A DNA stretch of 64,000 nt from Onthophagus taurus (Eukaryota; Arthropoda; Insecta; Coleoptera; Scarabaeidae), in assembly GCF_036711975.1 (NCBI RefSeq), contig NC_091966.1, forward strand, positions 29,085,501-29,149,500. The letters run 5' to 3'. This document shows, one piece after another, positions 35,201 through 43,995 of this stretch (position 1 is the stretch's first letter; every line of letters begins with the position of its first letter). Under the pieces are notes generated by a model that saw only the letters and a list, made by a program, of their open reading frames with translations, did not search any database and was not told the origin of the DNA. The translations under genes were made by a program, and so were the position numbers.

Positions 35201-38200
35201 TTATATCATGAGAGAAAAATTTCTAAACTTGGGTGTTTCACAGGAATATCTATGTTCTGTGGAAACATATCTGAGATACATTTCTCATAAAACAAAAATC
35301 TTATGAAATTTTAATCTCCTTGTGGACACCTAGCTTTTCAGCAAATTCAGCCTTCTCATACCTGAAATTGCTTACAGAAAAAAAAATATATATAAACCTT
35401 GTATAAATCTAGTAAAAATGCTGCAAAAACTGATGGAAAATGATGTAATTTCTAACTCATATTTAGAATTTCATCCAGAATCAGCAAATTTGTAGCTTTT
35501 AAAACCATTTTCCTTATAAATATTAAAAAATATTATAACTTCTCATATCTCTAGTTTCAAATTACACAAAGAGGGTTACTTATGACGCGTACTGTATACA
35601 GGAGGTTTTAGCGAGACCGTTCATTAGACGTTTATGGGGTTCTGGCCAAAATAAAAATTTGAGAGTTCAGATTTAATTATAATCAATTGCGTTCTCTTGG
35701 ACTAAAATATTTCCAGATTTCTAGTACTTCCGGTTATACCGGAAGTCGCCACGGCTGTCTAGATCGTTTGGACACTTTACTATAGCACGTTAACTTTATA
35801 CGTTACATAATATTTTTTTCCGTCGACTGTGTATTTATATGATTTATAAATGTATACAAAATCATTCATTAATGACACCTATTAATAAATGATTTTCTAT
35901 TAATAAACGATTTTAAGAAAGTCCGACCGAACTAATATAGTAGTCAATTTTTCTCCAATCAAATTGGTAATACCGACCAAATCGACCACTATATCTATTC
36001 GGTAAGACTACAATATTAAGTTTTGACTTTTGACACATTAAGAGTGAGGTTTTTATTTTGCCAGTGATAGAATTGGGAGATTTTTCAACGAGGGATTTTC
36101 TCTATTTTGTTGAAAGGACAGTTAACGGAAAAATATTGTAACTAACTATAGTAAAATAAACGTATATTAAAATGCGATTAATTATCTCAATAATTAAGGC
36201 GTTCGCTTCGCTCGCTCACGCGTTAAAATATCTCGATAATTAATCGCCTTCATTAATAGACTTGTTGGTTAAATAACTATAAATGGTACCCACCATATTT
36301 TATTACTTCGTCGTCTCATGTTATTTCTTTTATACCCGACATGTCCCATACTTAACATTAATAGTTTGGGAGATAATTAGGGTCTTTTGAAAAATGGACA
36401 CATATCTTATCGATATGAACCTAGTGTGCCATGGAAAAGAAATGTTTTTTGCATTTTCGATTAATTAATCACGTGTTAATCCGACCAAAAAATGTAGTAG
36501 ATAATGAAGCGGAAGAGGTGAATACCTTGGCTTACTTCGCGACCAATCCCAACGCCTCAATTCGACCTGTTCAAGAAGATCTGGGAATCATACTACGAAC
36601 TTTGTCACGCTTTTCATGTATATAAAATAAATTAAGAATTTCTTGATGATGTGTAAATATTATTTTTGTAATTCGCGACGGTAATGAAAGCTATTACAGT
36701 ACTCAAACGGGTGCTGTAATGAGACTCCTTACAGCATCCGATGCTATAATGAGATTTTAGTAACATTTTATGGAACCAGTTCAAGTTGGTAACATTGGTC
36801 ATTTTCTGAAATTTTCTTCTTAATCTTCTTCTCTTCGCACCACGCCTTAAATTTAGCGTACTGTTGTTCGTACCTTTCGTGGGACTTCTCTGGAAGTAGT
36901 GTTTTAATAGAACTCTGAACAATTTCTCTTATTTCGGGAAGTGTACATGAAGCATTTTTTTTCAGGTGTATACATTTTGTGTTTAGACAATTTCTAATAG
37001 ACTGCCTAAGTCTGACGTCACAGAGGTGGGCGAAGCTTATAAAGACTCCAAACAGTTTCGTTGCTAACCACAGTTGCTAGATAAATCGCCAAAAAATGAC
37101 ATTTGAAATGTCATCACTTAGTTTATTTTATTTTAACACTAATGGAAAATTGCATATGGTGATTTACCGTTAGCAACACAGTTCAATTCAATGTATATTT
37201 CTATTTTCAAGTGTTACGGTGTTACCAACTGCTACATAGCTATTTCCCTACATTGTCAAAATTTATTTTATTTTTCTAAAAAAAAAACGGATAAAAACGC
37301 GAATAACAAAGAATAGCATAAAAAACACGTTTCGTAAGACTTAAAGCAGTCATTCATTAAAAAACTCGTTTTTAAACTTGAATTCGTGCATTTCAAGCGT
37401 GTCTTAAGAAACTAATTTTTTAATATACTATTTCGTTATTGTTATTGATTTGAACTCTTTTTAGTACTAATATTTTTTTTATATTAAGTTTGTTAATAAC
37501 TCATGAAACATCTGTTTTCCATCGCACACTACTATCCGTGCAAAAAGTCAAGCCCCACTTTAGAGATCGATATCTTCGTAACCGCTCGATGGAAAAAATT
37601 GCGGTAAAGTTTACTGCGTATCACATGTTAATTTGGAAATTCTCGGGTCCGCGGTTTTTCTTTTATCGCGAGATAAGTGAAAAAGGTACCCGATTTTTGA
37701 GAGTGCGTTACGTAGAAATATTCAGTGATTATAACAAACTTTGTCGCAATTTTTTTTATCGAGCGGTTGCGAAGATATCGATCTCTAAAGTGACTTTTTG
37801 CACGGATAGTAGGTTCATATCGATAAGATATGTGTTATAAAAGACGCCGAAGACCACCAAGTAATAAAATATGGGATATGCCATTTAAAAAAATTAAGTT
37901 ATGGTACTTCCAAATTTCGAAAAGTTAACGTATCCAAAACATACTCCATCATGTTGCTTAACCCTAGGATAGTTAACCAATAAAATAACTATAGTAACTA
38001 AATGCTCGCCGGGCCTGAGAGGCCCGGTTTATGCATCCTAGGGTTAAGCATGTTCTGAATTCTAAATTGATATCCCAAATTGATAGCCCTAGAGCAGATT
38101 TTTTTTTAGAAAAAATCGAATAACTCGAGAACGGCCGAATCAAATTGCAAAAAGTAAAGTAGACAAATATAAAAATAATGTAAAAATATACAGGGTATTC

Positions 38201-41200
38201 AATTTGACAAAATAAAGTAGGTGGTGACTTCTGGTATAACCTGATATGCTAGAAATCTGAAAATATTTTAGTCCAAGAGAACGCAATTAATTATAGTTAA
38301 ATCTGAATTCTCAAATTTAGATTGATTTAACATAAAACATAAACGTCGAATGAACGGTCGCTGAGACAACTGTATACAGGATGAATTATTACTGTTATTA
38401 GTATCCCGGCAGACGATAGTTGCTAAACCGTTTGAGAAAGAAAAAAATTTTTTTTACAAAAGTTGTTTGACTCACCACTTTCTATAGACAAGCTAAGCCT
38501 TGACGTCATAGAGATGGGAGGAGCTTATACAGCAAACATTTTCGTTGCTAACGGTAAATCACCATATGCAATTTTTTAATTAGTGTTATAATAACATAAA
38601 CTAAGTGATTTTTTAAATGACATTTCAAATGACATTTTTTGTCGATTTATCGTTAGCAATGAAATTGTTTGGAGTCGGTATAAGCTCCGCCCATCTCTGT
38701 GACGTCAGACTTAGGCAGTCTATTACGTAAAACTATTTTCAGTGATACAGGCTGTTCCATTTAGACGTAACGGAGAGTATGTAGATTTTTTTAAATGGAA
38801 CATGTTCTTAAGATATTCAATTGTTTTTATAAAATGTGTCTGTTGCAGCATCTTTTTAAAAACGATGTAAAAACGACATTTTTTCCAATTTTGCCTTAAA
38901 AGTATCTCAGATAATAGTCAAAGCCAGTAGGTAAATGATAGTATCCAAAGATAATAGATACGCTATACAGCGTGTTCATAAAGCTTAGTTAGTTACTTAT
39001 CATACTTATCATTAATTAAAGGGAACTTGATGAGCAATTCAACTAGCACACAATATACAGGGTGTTCCATTTAAAAAACTTAAGAAAAAGCCATTTGAAA
39101 AACATCAAAAGTAGCTAAGCTTTATAAACACCTGTATGGTGTATCTAATATCTTTGTATACTATCATCTACCTGCTGGGTTTGACTATTGTCTGACGTAG
39201 TTTCAAGGCAAAATCGGAAAACATGTCGTTTTTACATCGTTTTTAAAAAGATTTTGTAATGGGTATATTTTGGAAGAACAATTGAATATCTCAAGAACTA
39301 TGAACGCTGTGAAATTGTAACATATACGGTTGTATAAATAAATTTAGTTGTATCCATTATATGATAAAATAAATAGGGTGCTCCATTTAAATAAACTGAC
39401 GTACTCTTCGTTGCGCTTAAATGGAACACTGTGTATAAGTGAAAATAATTTGACGTAATAGAAAGTGATGAATCAAACAACTTTTGTATAAAATATTTTT
39501 TTGGTTTTCAAACGGTTTAGTAACTATCGACCGCCGGCGCCGAGATACTAATAACAATAACTCACCCTGTATACTCATAAATGTCATCTATGACAATAAA
39601 AGGGTGGCGTTGTTGTGTTGAATCAGAAGATTGGATTGCATTGGATCATCAATACAATAGAAAGAAAATAGAAAGCGTACATTCGAATGAATCAAATCTA
39701 CAACAACCAATAATGGGTCCTTCCAATCTTTGCCTCTAGGATAAACATCACTAATCAAGAAAACAGCTATTGTTATACCGGGTGTAACAGGATCATGGTA
39801 CACCCCCCGTATCTCCATTAGTTTTGAAGATAATTGATTCAAATTTGGGACATCCTATACACATGATAAGAGACAATTTTTAACATACAAGTAATTTTTC
39901 TTTCAATACCAGTTTCGCCGGAAGTGACACTAACTTTAGATTTTGAAATGGAACCCAACCCAACCCAACCCAACCCTGTATATTATTACATTTTTGAAAT
40001 TTGAATAATTTTCTGAATCCAATGCTACCACATAAGTGACATTTCAAACGTCAATATTTTTTAGAATTTAGTGTTTAATTTGCCATTTAAGTGTGCCATG
40101 AGAGTTCCGTTTTATTCTAATTAACTCGTCTAATGCAAGAAAAATCTAAATTCCGCCAAAAATACCAAATTACGTGATTTATGTGCAAATAAAGTTCATC
40201 AAAATGACGGAATTTACATTTTTCTAGCATTAGACGGGTTAATTACAATAAAACGGAACTCTCATGGCACACTTAAATGGAAAATTAAACATTAAATTCT
40301 AAAAAATATTGACGTTTGAAATGTCACTTATGTGGTATAGTAGAAACCACGAGAGCTGGCAGTGACAGATCGCTTAAAAATGGTATGAATCAAGATATGG
40401 ACGTACGACTTAGATTATTTCACCACATACATTTAAATGTAGGTTATGTTAGTAATGGAGGTTATATGTCAAACATTGTCAAAGATATTATTTAATGATT
40501 TTCCTTTCAAAGAAAACATTTTCGGCTTGTGAAAACACTAACAGATTCATGACAACGTTCACAAGACGTTTCGATTTGAGGTTATAATTATAGAGTGACA
40601 ACCCTTAGAAGAACAGACGAACTTTTTCGACGTGGCCATTTGAATTGTACAGCAGACATATTAAACTAATGCTATCTCTTTCCAACACACATTACTCTCT
40701 AGCGGTTTGTGAACTACGTATGGCATTTGTAAGAGCGGAAAATGATGATTTACTGCCAGCTCTCGTGGCGTCTACTATACCATTGAATTCAGAAAATTAT
40801 TCAGATTTCAAAAATGTAATAATATACAGGGTGTTTCATTTAAGAATCTAAAGTTTATGTCACTTCCTGCGCAACCGGAATTGAAAAAAAAAAATTGTAT
40901 GTCAAAAAGTGTCTCTTATCATGTGTATAGGTGTCCCAAATTTGAATCAATTATCTTCAAAACTAAAGGACATACGGGGAATGTACCATGATCCTGTTAC
41001 ACCCGGTATGCATTCATCTGAATCAAGTGCTAATGATTTATTTGCTATGACTAATATTTTTTTGTGACATTTTTTTCTATAATACCTGTCAAATGGTTGT
41101 AAAGTTGGCAAAATTAACAGGGAGTTTTGTTTAATCATGTTTTGAAATAAATATGTCACACCGACGTTTGAGCTTTCGTTATTCAAAAACGTTCGTTATT

Positions 41201-43519
41201 TACTATTTATTTACCTAGAAAAGGTATTTTGTTCTATTTAATTACTTTGTAGCACGTTTTTACAACAAATATGTACTTGTAGTCGAAGTTGATGTTGTAG
41301 TCCATTTTTAACCAGTTTTTTCTTTAATTTAAAGGTAACAAAGGTTTTTCCAACAAAAACCTTTGTTACCTCTAAATTAAATATGTACTTCGTTAAATTC
41401 GTATTCATCTAAAAATGTATTAGCATTTTAACCTCAACTATTTAGTTACTGAAAATGTTACTAAAAATCAGGAAAACAACATAAATTTTATAAGGGTCCT
41501 AAATAATACCAACAGAAACCCTAAAAAATTTACATCAAACTCTCCTTTCTTCTTTATAAATTCAATTTAAAAAACTAACTCAACCAACTTAGTACATGAA
41601 CTCTGGAGTTATAGAAATTAAGTCCGTATTGTATGAATTCATAGATCAAAAAAAATCAATGTTTCATAACAACTTACTATTCGATCAATATCCTTTTCAT
41701 TAAACTCATAATTTAACGCTTCCTTTATATCCAATTGTTTTTGCTTAATAGTTTCCAATTGAGGCATCGGATTCCCAGCTTCAGCTGTAGCTTCAACCCA
41801 CTTTTGATATTCAGATTCAGTAAATTCCTGATTAGATACAAACTCCAAACGAAACACTCTCTCTTGAGTGCCATGTCGCACCCTGACACCCTAAATCGCC
41901 AAACATACAAACAAAAACATTACATTTAATTCACTTTATTTTCATCTTACTTTATTTGTTCTCGTATTTCCTAAATTATAAACTTTCGCCGTTTCATACA
42001 CCCCAATAATTTCCACCGCCCTATAAACCGGTAAATTGTGGTGTTGTCCAATTCCAATTTTTGTAAAACAACCTTTAACGATTCGATCAAAAAATGGTAA
42101 ATGCACAAATTTTTCCAATTTGTGACGAGACAGTCTTATAGAATTCAATTCGTTTCTAGTTGGAACGTATGCTGGTTTTTTTTGTTCTTCCTCTTCATTA
42201 TCACTAGAACTAGAACTTGAAGACGAACGCGATCTTACTGATGCGGGTTTTGATGGTGCTGGAGAACTTCTACCACCTAAAAAATTAATTAATTTTGTTT
42301 ATTATATATTTGACATAAAAATGACATAAATTTTCTCTGTATTAATTTATTCTTTTTACCTTCACTTTCACTATCATCTGAATAAATATCTGAAGCTTTC
42401 AATTTAACCGAATTCTTATTTGTAGTTAAATCAGCTTCTTCCTCATCTTTTTTCTTTTGTTCTTCTCTCCTGGCAATTTCCAATTCCTCCTTTCGTTTTT
42501 GCCCTTCTCTTTTAGCCTTCAATTCAGCCATAGCATTAACCCTCTTATCAACTTTCCCCCTATTTTCTTCGATATTCTTCTTCCTCTCTTTACTTCTTTC
42601 TTTATGATCAATTGAGCTATAATCTGATTGAAGTAATTTATCTTTGTCTTTCTCTTTCGATTTATCTTTATCTTTTGGTTTCTTCTCTGGCTTTTCTTTC
42701 GCCCGTTCCGCCTTTTTCGCTTGTCTTAATTTCTTTTCAATTTCAAATCGCGTTTTCATTAATTCTCTTTGTTCAATTCGTTTAAAAATTTCAGTTTCGC
42801 GTTCTTTTTCGGTTAAACTTGCTAAACGAGCTCGATCTTCTTCATCACCCATTAATTGATCATCATAACCATCATTAAATTCTTCTTCAGAATAATCTGA
42901 AGAATCAGATACTTCACCTTCTTCAGTTTCGGAGTTTTCTTTAGCAGCAGGAGATGATGATTTATTATTTGTTTCAGCTTCTTCCTCTTCACCGGAAGAA
43001 CTTTTTGATTCTCTTTTGGAACGTTTCGATGTTTTGGGGTTTTCATCTTCACTTTCTGAGTCGGAATTCGATATGGAACCATTACTTTTTGGAGATTTCT
43101 TTTTGGTTTTCTTCTTTGCTAAGTTTAAGAATTGCTGGAATGAAAATAAAGCTCTTTAATCTTCATTTTCTTTAAGAATGGACATATTATTTTGTATTGA
43201 TTGACCTAGAACTTGTATAATGTAAAAAATAAAAAAGATTATAAAGATTTTTTGTTGGTTTATTTTCGTAAATGAATTGACCAAAAAAGCAAAAACAAAC
43301 TTTGTGTACGAACGAACACGGGGACGTATGGAATGCATTTACAATAAAAATAGATTTTGGAAGCCGCCAAAGTAAAGGCGTCGCATTTTCGCCGATCTTT
43401 AAAAATGTTAACCTATAAAATAAAAGAGACGTTAGGACAAAACTTACGCCGTCCAAATCGCTGCTTGAATCGTTACTGGAGTCCGAATCGATGAGAGCCT
43501 GATTTTTGCGTTTGCCCAT
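32204..43519 (-). CDS. Rtf1: RNA polymerase-associated protein Rtf1 (Paf1 complex)
   Basis: Rtf1 links the Paf1 complex to elongating Pol II and stimulates H2B ubiquitylation. Seven exons: 43519-43448, 43134-42360, 42276-41951, 41890-41678, 32916-32632, 32577-32361 and 32304-32204 (stop TAG). All junctions are GT-AG with matching phase, for 662 residues in total. The N-terminus [12 protein letters not shown]...FLNLAKKK is typical. The histone modification domain follows (about 117-170: [20 protein letters not shown]). The Plus3 domain is at about 322-460 ([15 protein letters not shown] through FNEKDIDRI). Then come a coiled coil (about 478-545, with [19 protein letters not shown]) and the terminal [14 protein letters not shown]. 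Introns are 50-310 bp except intron 4, which is 8,761 bp and full of transposons. All exons are intact, so the gene is likely functional. It lies 476 bp downstream of XPC, same strand. Confidence 0.97.
33530..34230 (+). mobile_element. hAT transposase relic, SCAND3/ZBED-like
   Basis: Plus strand, within Rtf1 intron 4 and antisense to the gene. Blocks in shifting frames: [20 protein letters not shown] then KVRWL (the RWLS region), [20 protein letters not shown] (linker), and at about 34025-34175 [15 protein letters not shown]...[17 protein letters not shown], the hAT C-terminal dimerisation block where family members have TYLCE-GFS. This is the host-like ZBED5/SCAND3 branch. Many stops; no terminal repeats secured. 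Confidence 0.78.
34231..34398. other. Intron 4 spacer
   Basis: No feature identified between the hAT and Harbinger relics. Confidence 0.4.
34399..35330. mobile_element. PIF/Harbinger deletion derivative with two ORF remnants
   Basis: Bounded by imperfect inverted ends (GGTGCGAATCCACAATGAGA against the reverse complement of the terminal TCTCCTTGTGGACACC). The left flank is TTA. On the plus strand at about 34750-34900 is a MADF domain ([20 protein letters not shown], then [13 protein letters not shown], one stop), the usual accessory protein of PIF/Harbinger. On the minus strand, 35170-34976 holds the C-terminal transposase block [19 protein letters not shown] then [15 protein letters not shown], as in HARBI1. 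The DDE core is deleted. The convergent two-gene layout identifies the family. Confidence 0.85.
35331..35585. other. Intron 4 spacer
   Basis: AT-rich; nothing recognised. Confidence 0.4.
35586..35770. repeat. Inverted repeat partner of 38210-38390
   Basis: ACTGTATACAGG near 35590, CAATTGCGTTCTCTTGGACT and CTTCCGGTTATACCGGAAGT (about 35727) are found as reverse complements at 38210-38390. The pair brackets about 2.4 kb of nested insertions and is probably the ends of one large TIR element. Confidence 0.75.
35771..36279. other. Intron 4, unassigned
   Basis: AT-rich, with a short hairpin-like stretch (ATTATCTCAATAATTAAGGCG against its complement) at about 36180-36250. No coding motif. Confidence 0.4.
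36995..37200. mobile_element. MITE copy A (AATAGACTGCCTAAGTCTGACGTCA family)
   Basis: About 200 bp beginning GACTGCCTAAGTCTGACGTC. It matches, inverted, the copy at 38482-38728, including TTGCATATGGTGATTTACCG. Its right terminus is incomplete. Confidence 0.75.
37531..37811. mobile_element. 281-bp palindromic MITE
   Basis: Ends ACTATCCGTGCAAAAAGTCA and its inverted partner GACTTTTTGCACGGATAGT. The arms extend through GAGATCGATATCTTCG with few mismatches to about 75 bp each. A 116-codon frame crosses it only because the palindrome lacks stops. Confidence 0.85.
37962..38043. mobile_element. 82-bp TTAA-flanked MITE
   Basis: TIRs CCCTAGGAT and ATCCTAGGG, with TTAA at 37958-37961 and 38044-38047. 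It contains an internal GC-rich hairpin (GCCGGGCCT GAG AGGCCCGGT). A third, different family of TTAA-type miniature elements. Confidence 0.85.
38210..38384. repeat. Inverted repeat partner of 35586-35770
   Basis: See the left partner. Orientation is opposite and identity is moderate. Confidence 0.72.
38385..39570. mobile_element. Foldback element of about 1.2 kb
   Basis: The left end (about 38385-38485) pairs with the right end (39455-39570): AGTATCCCGGCAGACGATAG against CTATCGACCGCCGGCGCCGA, and AAAACTTTGTTTGACTCA-like arms. The inner halves also pair (38755-38990 with 39105-39435; e.g. GTAGGTAAATGATAGTATCC with its complement near 39165). The left arm is interrupted by a MITE (38482-38728). 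No coding capacity; recurrent GTTCCATTTA motifs. Confidence 0.8.
38482..38728. mobile_element. MITE copy B (TGACGTCA ends), full length
   Basis: About 247 bp with inverted ends around TGACGTCATAGAGATGGG and CCATCTCTGTGACGTCA and TA-rich flanks. Inverted relative to copy A at 36995. Confidence 0.82.
39571..39769. other. Intron 4 spacer between foldback elements
   Basis: No feature recognised. Confidence 0.4.
39952..39976. repeat. (AACCC)n tract, five units
   Basis: Lies where related repeats in this window have GGGTGTTCCA, so it appears as an expansion at the inner edge of a repeat terminus. Confidence 0.85.
40024..40338. mobile_element. 315-bp near-perfect palindrome
   Basis: Arms of about 140 bp: ACCACATAAGTGACATTTCA...GTGCCATGAGAGTTCCG are mirrored by CGGAACTCTCATGGCAC...TGAAATGTCACTTATGTGGT around a centre of about 35 bp. 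Very high arm identity suggests recent origin or gene conversion. Confidence 0.9.
40334..40782. mobile_element. 449-bp TIR element (MITE)
   Basis: TIRs of about 30 bp: GGTATAGTAGAAACCACGAG and the inverted CTCGTGGCGTCTACTATACC. Abuts the preceding palindrome. No transposase. Confidence 0.85.
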
Positions 43520-43995
43520 TTTATCAGAAAACTAAATAACTTACACCCTAACGTTTAAACTAATACTTAAAGTAATTATTAATAAATTATTCACGTTTTG
43601 TCACTGCTCTGCGTTAACGTTCAAGCAGCCATGTTTTAACTGAAGTTAGCTACCAAGGTTACCAACCTCACAAAGTAAACTTAGGAACGCTATTTTTACA
43701 CATATTTTATTCATTCATTTAGATTAAACATAAAAGATTATTTTAAATTTAATTATTAATAGCATTTAATCCATTAATTAACAAATTAATACATTTGGAT
43801 GGATTTTCGCAATTTAAAAATTTTTCAAGGTCATGTCACCAAAATTTCTTTAAGGTTATTTAAACGTCACTTAATATGAAAAAATATGTATTTCTTACAA
43901 AGTTGGAGCATAAAGTACTTAAATCTTATAAAATACTGATTAATAATAACACAAATATTAATAACAAAACAACAATAACAATTACAAAAAAAAAA
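43520..43995. promoter_or_regulatory. XPC-Rtf1 spacer
   Basis: 476 bp between the XPC stop and the Rtf1 ATG (tandem, minus strand). It must hold the XPC 3' end and the Rtf1 promoter and 5' UTR. Extent inferred only from the gene borders. Confidence 0.6.

Larger units (their letters stand above)
36285..37880 (+). mobile_element. mariner-type element relic with inverted ends and nested insertions
   Basis: Ends at about 36285-36425 and 37805-37880 are inverted partners (ACCATATTTTATTACTTCG against its complement; TTATCGATATGAACCTA against its complement). Just inside the left end, 36431-36625 encodes [20 protein letters not shown], the PRD-type HTH start also seen (as VDNQENEITVLGYF) in the relic at 24.5 kb. 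The rest of the transposase is missing and the interior holds MITE-like palindromes. Confidence 0.65.
39770..41015. mobile_element. Long-TIR element containing two further palindromes
   Basis: The left end (about 39770-39980: CCGGGTGTAACAGGATCATG, then ACACATGATAAGAGACA) is inverted at the right end (about 40825-41010: CATGATCCTGTTACACCCGG, TGTCTCTTATCATGTGTATA). Between the ends lie the elements at 40024-40338 and 40334-40782. No coding capacity. Confidence 0.82.

Noticed and set aside
37490..37840. 116-codon plus-strand frame
   Set aside because: It crosses a palindromic MITE (37531-37811). The two halves mirror each other and there is no coding signal beyond the absence of stops.
42644..43175. 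Plus-strand frames opposite Rtf1 exon 2
   Set aside because: Antisense shadows of the Glu/Lys/Ser-rich Rtf1 exon, giving Phe/Leu/Ser-rich nonsense.
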